DNA from: Kordia sp. | GTDB taxonomy: Bacteria; Bacteroidota; Bacteroidia; Flavobacteriales; Flavobacteriaceae | Assembly (NCBI RefSeq): GCF_022447245.1 | Contig: NZ_JAKVBC010000011.1 | Span: 1 to 64,000, forward strand | Length of the DNA stretch: 64,000 bases | Direction of reading: 5' to 3' | In this document: positions 44,701-52,718 of the stretch, one piece after another | Numbering within the stretch: position 1 is the stretch's first letter | Layout: each line of letters begins with the position of its first letter | Notes under the pieces: model-generated | The model's database searches: none | Seen by the model: the letters and a program-made list of their open reading frames with translations, nothing else | Told to the model about the DNA's origin: nothing | Program-made: the position numbers and the translations under genes

Positions 44701-46629
44701 CACTGTACTAGTAAAAGTTCCGCCTTCTATTCCCACAATACTGTTAGTTGACAAGGTTAAAGTTTGTGTTTCTCCAGAGGTTAAAGACCCCACTACCCAA
44801 TTCGGTGCTGTCCATGAACCTGCAGTATGTGAAACTCCAATCACTTCAAATGTTGAAGATATATTAGTCGCTATGGTCAAGTTTGTTATTGTATGAATAC
44901 CCAAATTTGTTACTTGAATTGAAAAAATTTCTGAGTCGCCCTCAATGATAGGATCTACGGCATCAACAATTTCCACAAAAACCTCATCAACACAGAAAAA
45001 TAAACTTATGGTATTAGATGAATAAGTACAAGTCCCTTTGGTAACATCAACATAATAATCGCCTATAGTCGTTGGAATGATGGTATTTGAGTTTGCGCCT
45101 GGGATAGCTACTCCATCATGGTACCATTGATACGCATCAAAAGTACCAGTTGATTCAGCAATAGTTGCGTTAGGAAAACAGCCTGCTCCTCCGATCGTTA
45201 CATCAACTACTGGAGCTGTATCAAATCCTGAGAAATACCCAGCCAATCCTGCATGACTACCATAGCGCATAAAAGTCCCGACAGCAATGGGTCCTGTTGA
45301 GTTCACTTCTACTTCACCTGTTAAGTTAGTAACATAAAATGTTTTCCAATCTGAAGTTCCAGAAACAGGGCTCGCTACTGGTAAACTTACCGTACCCGAT
45401 CCATCAGTCAATGATATATTTGCATCAGGAGTTGAAGTAGATGCAATAATCGTAATAGCTGATTCTCCACTAAAAGCGCCTGCGATTTCATTTATTTTTG
45501 GAATTTCATCCAAGCTACTTGGCAATAAACAATTGAGAGGAGCTATAAAGTTCATCCCAACTGTTTTGGTTGCTGATTGTCCAGCTAAACATTGATATGC
45601 ATAAACTTCTTTAGAAGTGGACACAAACATATTTGCTCCGGGATTGGAAGATGAATAATTACTTCCTGGAATTTCTATATATTCGCCATTATTGATTGTT
45701 GTAAAGTAGTTTCCTCCTACATATACTTCAGTGTTATTTTGATAAGCGACAATTACAGGAAATTCACTTTCATTTCCTCCTCTCCCTCGGATAAAAACAT
45801 ATTCTTTACCCAATAAATTTGTAGGAACAGGCTGATCAATTCCTGTATCTCTTGAAGCTCCCGAGGTAATTCCAAAATTTAAACCTCCTGAACTAATAGC
45901 AATTGGCTTATCTGAACTTACTGTGGCGCCTAACCAACCATCATCATTAGAAGCACTTTCAGATGGTATTGCTTCCAATACATAACTTTGTCCTGCATGG
46001 AGAGTAATAGAAATAACATCACTTGTTATTCCATCGGGATCTCCTGCCAAACGAAATTCACAATTCGGATTATATCCCGAGATAGTAACTTGTGTATTAT
46101 CCTCTGTAGCCATGATACCTAAGACTGAATTTAAACGTCCACTTATCGTAGCTTTATTTGGAATACCTCCCCAGCGAAAATCAGTTCCCAGTGCAGCCTG
46201 ACCTTTACAAGTTAAAGATCCTGCTTGAGCGGAAGAACGTCCTCTAAAATTAACATAAAATTTTTCGCCACCAGATGATTCAAAACGCAATCCACTATTA
46301 GACAAAACTACTCCTGTATTACTATTTGACACTAACGTAATATTGTTATCACCATCGCCAGGGTCATAGGTTTTAGAGGAATTATTAGCTAAACCTGTAA
46401 TCGTTGTAATTGGCGCTGTATTGTTCCCTCTGTATACAAGTATACTGAATGGTGTATTTTCAGGTGTTGAAAAATAAAATTCTTGCTGCTGTAAAGCACT
46501 ATTGCTGGAAGATTGTTTTAACGGAGGGAAGTAATGAATGGAATCTAACTGAGCGAATATTACAGAAATGTTCATAAAAGAAAAAAGAATAAGTAACTTT
46601 TTTATCAAACGTAGATTGCGATTTTTCAT
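41716..46629 (-). CDS. Giant T9SS protein with IgGFc-binding-like, DUF11-like and LamG domains
   Basis: A 1637-residue exported protein. Signal peptide about 1-26. An IgGFc-binding-type N-terminal domain (about 85-475; GIMATEDNTQVTISGYNP, GGNYFTTINNGEYIEI), an Ig-like segment (about 485-540, AYQWYHDGVAIPG), a DUF11-like domain (about 545-655), a second Ig-like repeat with Ca-type DGDGIAETGEEI and DNNGDGEPDDD acidic loops (about 665-795), a LamG domain (about 800-970, VSIDFDGVDDHVQVNS), then a module (about 1080-1420: YNYWCSPVG, IGNPYPSALD, RYIPVGQGFFVQG) shared with the frameshifted gene at 9244-11006, and a T9SS sorting domain at the C-terminus. Probably a surface adhesin; the ligand is unknown. 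Confidence 0.8.
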   Translation of the reverse strand: MKNRNLRLIKKLLILFSFMNISVIFAQLDSIHYFPPLKQSSSNSALQQQEFYFSTPENTPFSILVYRGNNTAPITTITGLANNSSKTYDPGDGDNNITLVSNSNTGVVLSNSGLRFESSGGEKFYVNFRGRSSAQAGSLTCKGQAALGTDFRWGGIPNKATISGRLNSVLGIMATEDNTQVTISGYNPNCEFRLAGDPDGITSDVISITLHAGQSYVLEAIPSESASNDDGWLGATVSSDKPIAISSGGLNFGITSGASRDTGIDQPVPTNLLGKEYVFIRGRGGNESEFPVIVAYQNNTEVYVGGNYFTTINNGEYIEIPGSNYSSSNPGANMFVSTSKEVYAYQCLAGQSATKTVGMNFIAPLNCLLPSSLDEIPKINEIAGAFSGESAITIIASTSTPDANISLTDGSGTVSLPVASPVSGTSDWKTFYVTNLTGEVEVNSTGPIAVGTFMRYGSHAGLAGYFSGFDTAPVVDVTIGGAGCFPNATIAESTGTFDAYQWYHDGVAIPGANSNTIIPTTIGDYYVDVTKGTCTYSSNTISLFFCVDEVFVEIVDAVDPIIEGDSEIFSIQVTNLGIHTITNLTIATNISSTFEVIGVSHTAGSWTAPNWVVGSLTSGETQTLTLSTNSIVGIEGGTFTSTVFNTQDQIDANLVLDKLSEDTRVYDGEIGIEHTGVFTDDGDGIAETGEEITFAYTLYNNGEIPLSNISISDPFFGGVISGTYTGDTNNNGILEVSETWVLVLQYPITNSDLIQGETHTAATVTGVQSNGFNQVDDSDDPNDFTNVDDNGDGEPDDDTIVPLSRSVSIDFDGVDDHVQVNSLGSSSDGFTYMAWVKLDPNTAGLNVIMGESNHFLYVNPDKTITSVISTNNGSISATTSEAIPTNTWVHLTSVYDQNHLKVFINGEAAGSVETIGSSLLSSTSDFIIGKSPIANSDFIKADIQEVRVYAKPLSDTQIKEQVYQAIYLNGGKVYGAITNTEIDGLSPDDLKLYLKLTSAANGTTNDTSQHSNNGFLFNMTTVQETTAPIPYIAENSGEWTDLSTWKYGDVWDITNLPHKDWAIVSLTNYATVSTVASHSHLGLLLDAGTSLVVKSDQMIQNSLYLKLDGKIDLQGESQLLQEENSVLDVSSAGYIERDQQGHTNIYYYNYWCSPVGSINTHTNNKSYSIAEVLHDGTNPSNILDINFTDGYDGAPSSPITLSNYWLFAFRDQTSAYQNWEHLGSTGILEVGEGYTQKGSGSSANNQNYTFVGKPNNGTITHSINSSNIYLIGNPYPSALDANLFIQDNLETLDTSGNVITPGAITGALYFWEHWGGESHTLDQYQGGYSTYNLTGATIAISPPNVSGIGNGTILPKRYIPVGQGFFVQGDSDGGFIEFSNTQRAFQRESDGESVFKSLTTENVENENDNISRMYFKFKTPEGAERQLLLGVKPGLEDGINYGYDAPIFQWNFTDCAFDILGVPMVIQGIGQIDSNQMLPLKIKVGATGEMVFSAEDLSGLPSNLQVFFYDSQTNTYNLLDQNSIAILTLPAGTYEHRFYLVFQENSTLDIPSIEVEVNSLTTFYNSKINSLVFQNMTLFSIEDIKVYNTIGQQIWQDQKSYYSDYRIELPFTANEGYYFVKFTLDKTHKITKKIKIH

Positions 46630-47496
46630 ATTGATTTTTTTTTTGCGCTTGATATTTTCCTGAACTTAACAGTAATTCCTGTAGTGTGTGTAATTTAGAC
46701 TAGAAAGAAAATAATATTTTTCGATTTACAACAACTACACGTTTATTGAAAATTCAACCAATTTGTTAAAGAGTATCAAAGCACGGTTTACAAAATTGAC
46801 CACCCTAGTATTTTAGATGAATCTAAATTATTAATTGGATAAAAAACAAACCCCTCAAGTCTTTGAAAATAGAGAAACTTGAGATGAGTAAACCATTGCT
46901 TTCGATTAACTTAGTATTTTGAATCCTAATAAAAAACAATTCATCAAAGCACGAGACTACATTGGCATTATGAAAGAATACAAATTTAATGGATCATTCA
47001 AATCTCTTTTTAACAGCTATGTATTCATTCTAAAAAATATCAACTACTAGTCAATTAACATGAAGTAAATTTGTTCCTATTCAATAATAAATTTTTAAGA
47101 TAATCAACCAAGAAACTATCAAGTTTTTGCGAATACTTTTTAATTTAGAGCTAACTTTTTTGTGTTACAGGTTGATGACCTTTTATCACGCAAACTGTTT
47201 GAAGAACTGATTTTAAAAAAATTAATGAAGTATTTGTCTAATTTCTCATTAACACAATAAACCCTAAACAGCTCTAAATTTGCATATTACCCTCTTATTG
47301 ACAAGAACATCAAATATTGCTTTTTTATTTTGAAATGAATCAAAATAAATCATTTCATAACATAAAATTTATGAGTATCATGGTAAAACATATTTTACCA
47401 AAATGTGTTTTTATAGATAGATCCTAGTTAATTTTGACAATATTAACCGTTGAGAAAGAATTTAAAATTAAATTGATATTTTAGATTGAAATCAAT
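46630..47496. other. 867-bp intergenic region
   Basis: I find no gene, tRNA or known RNA in this gap. The only clear structure is a hairpin at 47381-47400. The right half is very AT-rich. Confidence 0.5.
47381..47400. promoter_or_regulatory. Small inverted repeat
   Basis: TGGTAAAA-CATA-TTTTACCA, perfect 8-bp arms. It could be an operator for the peptidase gene (its start is 900 bases away, so unlikely) or a hairpin of an unseen transcript. Confidence 0.35.
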
Positions 47497-48318
47497 TTAA
47501 AATTCCCCTAAGGGACGGTATTGACTAACCCCAAATTTTCGAGCCTCTGCTTTAGCTAGAGATGCTTCTACTTGTAAGTTTTTGATTCGTGTTTCGTGTG
47601 ATGGGTGGGTACTTAAAAACTCTGATGGTGCTTGTCCGCCACTTTTAGCGCCCATACGTTTCCATAGTTCTGCCGCTTCATCTGGATTGTATCCTGCAAT
47701 TGCCATTAAATAAATTCCAATTTTATCAGCTTCGTTTTCGTGTTTTCTACTAAATGGTAACATAAACGCAACGTTAGATCCAACGCCATAATATTGATTA
47801 AACGCTTGACGCGATTTGTCATCTTCAATAGCAATATTTCCAGCAACTGCCAATCCTTGTTGTAAATATGCAGCACTCATACGTTGTTGTCCATGATTTG
47901 CCAATGCATGCGCTACCTCATGTCCCATAATGGCTGCAATCGCTGTTTCATTTTCTGCTACTGGTAAAATTCCTGTATAGAATACAATTTTTCCACCAGG
48001 CATACACCATGCGTTAACAGCTGAATCGTCTACCAAATTATATTCCCACTGATAATCTTTTAAATATCCTTGATTTCCGTTAGCATCTAACCACCGTTCT
48101 GCTGCTACAGCAATTCGCTCTCCTACTCGCTTAATCATTGCTGATTGAGAAGTTCCATTAACAACTTTGTTTTCGTTTAAGAATTGATCATACTGTGCAA
48201 ATGCTGTTGAAAATAATTGTGTATTTGAAACCAACGCCATGGTTTTTTTTCCTGTGAATGGATTTGTCGCACAGGATAGTATGAATATGAAAACTGATAA
48301 TGCGATTATTTTCTTCAT
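47497..48318 (-). CDS. M48-family metallopeptidase lipoprotein
   Basis: Periplasmic, lipid-anchored zinc peptidase of the LoiP/YcaL/BepA type, usually part of envelope quality control. The lipobox Cys is C16 (IFILSC). The zinc motif HEVAH is H133-H137 (GHEVAHALANHG), and the third ligand lies in NEADKIG near residue 196. The length of 273 residues fits the short members without TPRs. It is divergent from the alpha/beta hydrolase gene, 158 bases apart. Confidence 0.9.
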   Translation of the reverse strand: MKKIIALSVFIFILSCATNPFTGKKTMALVSNTQLFSTAFAQYDQFLNENKVVNGTSQSAMIKRVGERIAVAAERWLDANGNQGYLKDYQWEYNLVDDSAVNAWCMPGGKIVFYTGILPVAENETAIAAIMGHEVAHALANHGQQRMSAAYLQQGLAVAGNIAIEDDKSRQAFNQYYGVGSNVAFMLPFSRKHENEADKIGIYLMAIAGYNPDEAAELWKRMGAKSGGQAPSEFLSTHPSHETRIKNLQVEASLAKAEARKFGVSQYRPLGEF

Positions 48319-48476
48319 GTTTTACTATTTTTGAGTCTTTATTGAAGTGTTTTAACTCTATAAGACTTCATACAAAATTAGCGATTATTAAATTATTAAC
48401 ACAAAATTATAGATTGTATTTCCGAAGCTCGATAATTTACCCCAATTTTGAAGAATCTTAGATAGATTACCAAAAA

Positions 48477-49349
48477 ATGAGTCAAACTGCATCCAATTTT
48501 AACCCAGAACCTCCTGTTCAGATTCCAAAACCTATTTTATATACAGGTTGTTTTTTACAATTTATTTCTACAACACTTGCCGCAAAATATGCCAAACGCT
48601 TATTTGTTACGCCTGTAAAGTATAAAATGCCAAAGCGTGAATTTCATATGGATAAGGAATCTACACAAACGATGATACCAGTTCCTGAAATTAATAAAGA
48701 AGTGTTAGTGTATTCGTACGGAAAAAGTGACAAAAAGATTTTATTGGCGCATGGTTGGAGTGGTCGCGGTACACAACTGGTAAAAATTGCAGATCATTTT
48801 GTAAAACTAGGGTATCAAACCATTAGTTTTGATGCTCCTTCTCATGGAAAACTCAAAGGAAATCAATCTTCTTTGTTGGAGTTTATCGCTACAATTCAAG
48901 AACTTGACAAACAATATGGTCCGTTTGAGTTTGCTATTGGACATAGTTTGGGCGGCATGTCTTTATTGAATGCTATTAGAGATGGAATGTGCGTAAAAAA
49001 GCTCGTAACCATTGGTGCAGCTGATATTATTTCTGACATTATTGCCAATTTTATCAAAGCATTGACACTCAAACCGATTGTTGCTACCAAAATGAAAGCC
49101 ATTTTAGACGGTTTGTTTGGGACTGATATTAATGAAATTTCCGCGAGTTATTCTGCAAAAAAAGTGACTGTACCTACCTTAATTGTACATGATGAGAACG
49201 ATGCAGATGTACATGTAAGTTGTGCGCATTCTATACATAAAGCGCTTCCTGATGGCAAGATTCACATAACAAAAGGCTTAGGACATCGTAGAATTCTTGG
49301 AAATCAGGAAGTAATTAAAAAGATTGAAGCGTTTTTGTTGGAAGATTGA
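48477..49349 (+). CDS. Alpha/beta hydrolase
   Basis: A 290-residue cytoplasmic hydrolase. The oxyanion motif HGWSGRG is at 92-98, the nucleophile Ser157 sits in GHSLGG (155-160), the acid is likely in VHDENDADVH (about 238-247) and the catalytic His in KGLGHRRIL near 271. Lid region small. Esterase or thioesterase activity is plausible; the substrate is unknown. It stands alone after the divergent peptidase gene. Confidence 0.85.
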   Translation: MSQTASNFNPEPPVQIPKPILYTGCFLQFISTTLAAKYAKRLFVTPVKYKMPKREFHMDKESTQTMIPVPEINKEVLVYSYGKSDKKILLAHGWSGRGTQLVKIADHFVKLGYQTISFDAPSHGKLKGNQSSLLEFIATIQELDKQYGPFEFAIGHSLGGMSLLNAIRDGMCVKKLVTIGAADIISDIIANFIKALTLKPIVATKMKAILDGLFGTDINEISASYSAKKVTVPTLIVHDENDADVHVSCAHSIHKALPDGKIHITKGLGHRRILGNQEVIKKIEAFLLED

Positions 49350-49800
49350 TTAGATTTTATACACGCTATCGCTTTAGTATCACTAATGTTCTTAGATAGT
49401 TAATATAGGCTTCGCCTCTTGATATGTTAGACTTGCTTTACGCTTAGATTTATGGATTCGCTTTTGCCATTAGATTTTTATTGGTTTTCAATAGTGTATA
49501 TTTAATTTGAGGGATTTCGCATCGAGTACTGAATGACAGTTAAATGCTTTCCAAGTATCAGTTTGAGTGACGAATCTCAGATTCGTTATATCGAGAACAA
49601 CTTTGATTTTCATGTTACCTCTCGATATAATTTTCTTCTTTTCATTTGAAAATTACTTGAAATAGCGGTTTGAGTTTGAAAGGTTCTTGCGAGGAAGCAT
49701 GACGAAGTAATCTGTTCGTATCAAATAAAACTGTATTTGAAACCACAGATTGCCACAAATTTTTACAAAATTGTCGCAATGACTTCTTCTAATACAAAAA
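49350..49800. repeat. Intergenic repeat cluster
   Basis: This gap is made largely of degenerate short repeats. One (49433-49462, TTAGACTTGCTTTACGCTTAGA) resembles 4713-4745. Another (49686-49717, GCGAGGAAGCATGACGAAGT and onward to TCTGTT) recurs inverted at 52662-52697. Such sequences are common scattered intergenic repeats in Flavobacteriaceae. No gene is seen; the 71-codon minus-strand frame at 49653-49868 runs through the repeats. Confidence 0.5.
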
Positions 49801-49830
49801 AGAGCCAATACTATACACATATTGACTCTC
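49795..49830 (-). terminator. Terminator of the GH31 gene
   Basis: On the minus strand AGAGTCAATA..TATTGGCTCT followed by a T-run, 31 bases after the GH31 stop. Confidence 0.85.
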
Positions 49831-49860
49831 AATTTCAATTCAACAATTACTATTTTTATA

Positions 49861-52263
49861 TTATCCAATGATATGAATCTCAGAGAAATTCTTGTCTACA
49901 ATCATAGCTCCTCCACTGTCTTTTTTGACCTCTGATAGTGAAACCGTTTCATTGTCTATTTGTATTTCTTTAACTTCAAACGGCAATCCGTGAATGTTCA
50001 TTTTGAAGTTTTCATACTCTGTAATGTACTTTCCCTGTTTGTGCTGTTGCAGAATGAGTTCTTTTGGCTTTCCTGTCAACTTGAAGGTTCTTAGACTGTA
50101 ACGTCCTTTTGTGTAATCGTAACCATCATGCGCATCATCAAAGAGTTGCGAACGCTCTTTTCCCTCGGTATAGTATATATCTAAGGTAACTTCTGAGATT
50201 TCTTTCTCGCCAACATATTGTTGTACAGGATATTTAGGAATAACGGCTCCTGCTTTTACAAAAATTGGCATGCTATCAATTTCGGCATCTACCCATTTTT
50301 CTTTTCCTCCTTCTACCAATTCGTCTGTCCAGAAATTATACCATTGTCCACGTGGAATATACATTCTACGACCTTTGCTGTTTGGTTCTTGAATTGGGCA
50401 GACTAATATTTTATCTCCAAAAACAAATTCATCTGTTCGGTAATGCGTTTGATGATCTTCTTGATCAAACATGACAAGCGATTTTAATAATGGCGTTCCG
50501 TGATCTACCAAATTCCAAAATGCTGTGTACAAATAAGGTAATAATTGATAACGTAGTTCCACAAACTTACGTACAACATCGGTTACATCTTCATCAAATG
50601 CCCATGGTTCTTGATCGCCATGATCTCCAGAAGAATGCACTCTACAAAACGGATGAAAGATTCCAAGTTGAATCCAACGCGTAAATAATTCTCCTTGTGG
50701 TTGTTCTGCAAATCCACCAATATCACTTCCTACAAAAGAAAAACCAGACATTGCCATTCGTTGTGCTTGTACATTAGCAATCCATAAGTGTTCCCAAGTT
50801 GCCACATTGTCACCTGTCCAAGTTGAGGTATAACGTTGCGTTCCAGAGTACGCTGCTCGTGTTATAACAAATGGACGTTTTGGATAGTTAAATTTCTTTA
50901 AACCTTGATAGGTTGCACGCGCCATTTGCATTCCGTATACATTGTGTGCTTTTCGGTGACTGCATGGATTCCCATCATAATCATGTCTTACATCATCTGG
51001 GAATGTTTTGTTTGGAACTTCCATCACCGCAGGTTCATTCATATCGTTCCAAACACCTTTGATTCCTACTTCTTCAATCAGTTCTTTAAACAATCCTGAC
51101 CACCAATCGCGCACTTCTGCACGTGTAAAATCTGGGAAGTAACATTCGCCTGGCCACACTTTACCTTTCATATAAGGACCATCGGCACGTTTACAGAAAT
51201 AATCTTTTTCTAATGCTTCTTTAAAAACATTGTATTCTTTGTCAATTTTGATTCCCGGATCGATAATAGCAACAGTTTTAAAACCGTCATCTGCCAATTC
51301 TTTCACCATTCGTTTCGGATCTGGAAAGTGGTTTTTGTTCCAAGTAAAACAACGGAAACCATCCATATAATCAATATCTAAATAAATGGCATCACATGGA
51401 ATTTTTAAGTCTCTAAATTTCTGTGTGATTTCTTTGACTTCACTTTCTGGATAGTAACTCCATTTACATTGATGATAGCCTAATGCCCATAATGGTGGTA
51501 ATTGATGTGGTTTTCCAGTTAAATCCGTATAGCTTTCAACGACATCTTGCATTTTTGGACCATAAAAGAAGTAATAATTCATTTCACCTCCTTGTGCCCA
51601 AAAGCTTGTTACATTTCTACGCTCATGCGCAAAGTCAAAATAACTTCTAAAGGTATTGTCAAAAAAGATTCCGTAGGCTTTGTTATGATGTAATCCTGTG
51701 TAAAAAGGAATTGCTTTGTATATTGGATCGGTGTGTTTTCCGTATGCGTATGAATCGGTTACCCAATTTTGGAAACGTTTTCCTTTGAGATTTAAATGAT
51801 CTGGCTTGTCACCTAATCCAAAATAACTTTCGCGTTCGTTGACTGTCTTGCTCATTTTTACAATGTTTCCCCCGTACTCATAACTTTCTTCCCAATGGAA
51901 ACCAAGTTCGTCTTCATTAATTAGAACATTGTCTTTTACATCATACAATCGCACACGCATGTTTGCTTTTGCAATATGACAAATTAGTTTGGATGTCGTG
52001 ATACTATATTTTTCTTGGTCTTCTTCTATTTCTAAATGATTGTAACCTGTACTTGCATATTTTGTAATGGCATAGGAAAAATCATTTTCAAATGTTCCTG
52101 TAGTTGTATATCGAAAACGCAATACACTATCGCGTACAATTCGCAATTGCAATACCACATCATTTTCTGCCTTAAAATACAAGGTATCGACGTCTTTGCT
52201 AAAGTCTATTATTTTGGATGGAAATAAATTCCCTTTGTGTTCTAATTCTGTGTTTACAATCAT
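49861..52263 (-). CDS. GH31 alpha-glucosidase
   Basis: An 800-residue exo-acting alpha-glycosidase. The N-terminal beta-sandwich (about 1-250) precedes the TIM barrel (about 255-590). The nucleophile Asp lies in GVWNDMNEPAV (about 403-413) and the acid/base Asp in WTGDNVATWEHL (about 480-491); SFVGSDIGGFAEQP follows. C-terminal beta domains complete the fold. No signal peptide, so it is probably cytoplasmic. It would release glucose from malto-oligosaccharides, next to the GlgE-pathway genes. Its upstream LacI-type operator suggests separate, sugar-responsive control. Confidence 0.93.
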   Translation of the reverse strand: MIVNTELEHKGNLFPSKIIDFSKDVDTLYFKAENDVVLQLRIVRDSVLRFRYTTTGTFENDFSYAITKYASTGYNHLEIEEDQEKYSITTSKLICHIAKANMRVRLYDVKDNVLINEDELGFHWEESYEYGGNIVKMSKTVNERESYFGLGDKPDHLNLKGKRFQNWVTDSYAYGKHTDPIYKAIPFYTGLHHNKAYGIFFDNTFRSYFDFAHERRNVTSFWAQGGEMNYYFFYGPKMQDVVESYTDLTGKPHQLPPLWALGYHQCKWSYYPESEVKEITQKFRDLKIPCDAIYLDIDYMDGFRCFTWNKNHFPDPKRMVKELADDGFKTVAIIDPGIKIDKEYNVFKEALEKDYFCKRADGPYMKGKVWPGECYFPDFTRAEVRDWWSGLFKELIEEVGIKGVWNDMNEPAVMEVPNKTFPDDVRHDYDGNPCSHRKAHNVYGMQMARATYQGLKKFNYPKRPFVITRAAYSGTQRYTSTWTGDNVATWEHLWIANVQAQRMAMSGFSFVGSDIGGFAEQPQGELFTRWIQLGIFHPFCRVHSSGDHGDQEPWAFDEDVTDVVRKFVELRYQLLPYLYTAFWNLVDHGTPLLKSLVMFDQEDHQTHYRTDEFVFGDKILVCPIQEPNSKGRRMYIPRGQWYNFWTDELVEGGKEKWVDAEIDSMPIFVKAGAVIPKYPVQQYVGEKEISEVTLDIYYTEGKERSQLFDDAHDGYDYTKGRYSLRTFKLTGKPKELILQQHKQGKYITEYENFKMNIHGLPFEVKEIQIDNETVSLSEVKKDSGGAMIVDKNFSEIHIIG

Positions 52264-52339
52264 CTTGCAATTTTTAAGATATTATGTAAAAAAACACAAA
52301 AGTTTAGACAATTAAAAGCTTTGAATCAGCTACTTATTA

Positions 52340-52355
52340 ACGATAACGTTATCGT
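52340..52355. promoter_or_regulatory. LacI-family-type operator
   Basis: ACGATAACGTTATCGT is a perfect 16-bp palindrome with the central CG typical of LacI/GalR operators, 77-92 bases upstream of the GH31 start. It is probably bound by a maltose- or glucose-type regulator encoded elsewhere. Confidence 0.7.
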
Positions 52356-52661
52356 AATGTATTATTTTTTTATTTCGACTCCGCTCCAAATAAAAACCTG
52401 ATAGATGAGTGGGTTTTTGAATACGTTTTTTTGTTGAATTATGATTTTTAGACCACAAATTTTGTCGTTTTCGCAATTCTTTGTTTTTAGGTTTTTTTTG
52501 ATGGAATGACTGAAAGATTTTACGATTTAATAATCACGTTAACTATCATTTATTTTTTTGGTACTAATTCAAAAGAATATACGGCACGGCAATCTGTTTA
52601 GCATACAGTAAATTTGTAATTTGAAGGTATAGATTGCTTCATTACGTTCTTTAACTAAATA

Positions 52662-52697
52662 AACAGATTACTACGTCACTATGCTTCTCTCAAAGAC
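52662..52697 (-). repeat. Intergenic repeat, inverted copy
   Basis: Read on the minus strand it gives GAGAAGCATAGTGACGTAGT followed by AATCTGTT, matching GCGAGGAAGCATGACGAAGT followed by AATCTGTT at 49686-49717. The two copies flank the GH31 gene in opposite orientation. Confidence 0.5.
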
Positions 52698-52718
52698 GTA
52701 TCTAACATGTTTAAAAAC

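Larger units (their letters stand above)
52264..52718. other. Promoter region of the GH31 gene with repeats
   Basis: A 455-bp gap between glgB (upstream operon end) and the GH31 gene. It contains the LacI-type operator (52340-52355) and an inverted copy of the intergenic repeat (52662-52697). No coding frame is seen. Confidence 0.55.

Noticed and set aside
49653-49868. 71-codon minus-strand frame after the alpha/beta hydrolase
   Set aside because: It runs through dispersed repeats and the GH31 terminator and shows no protein-like pattern.
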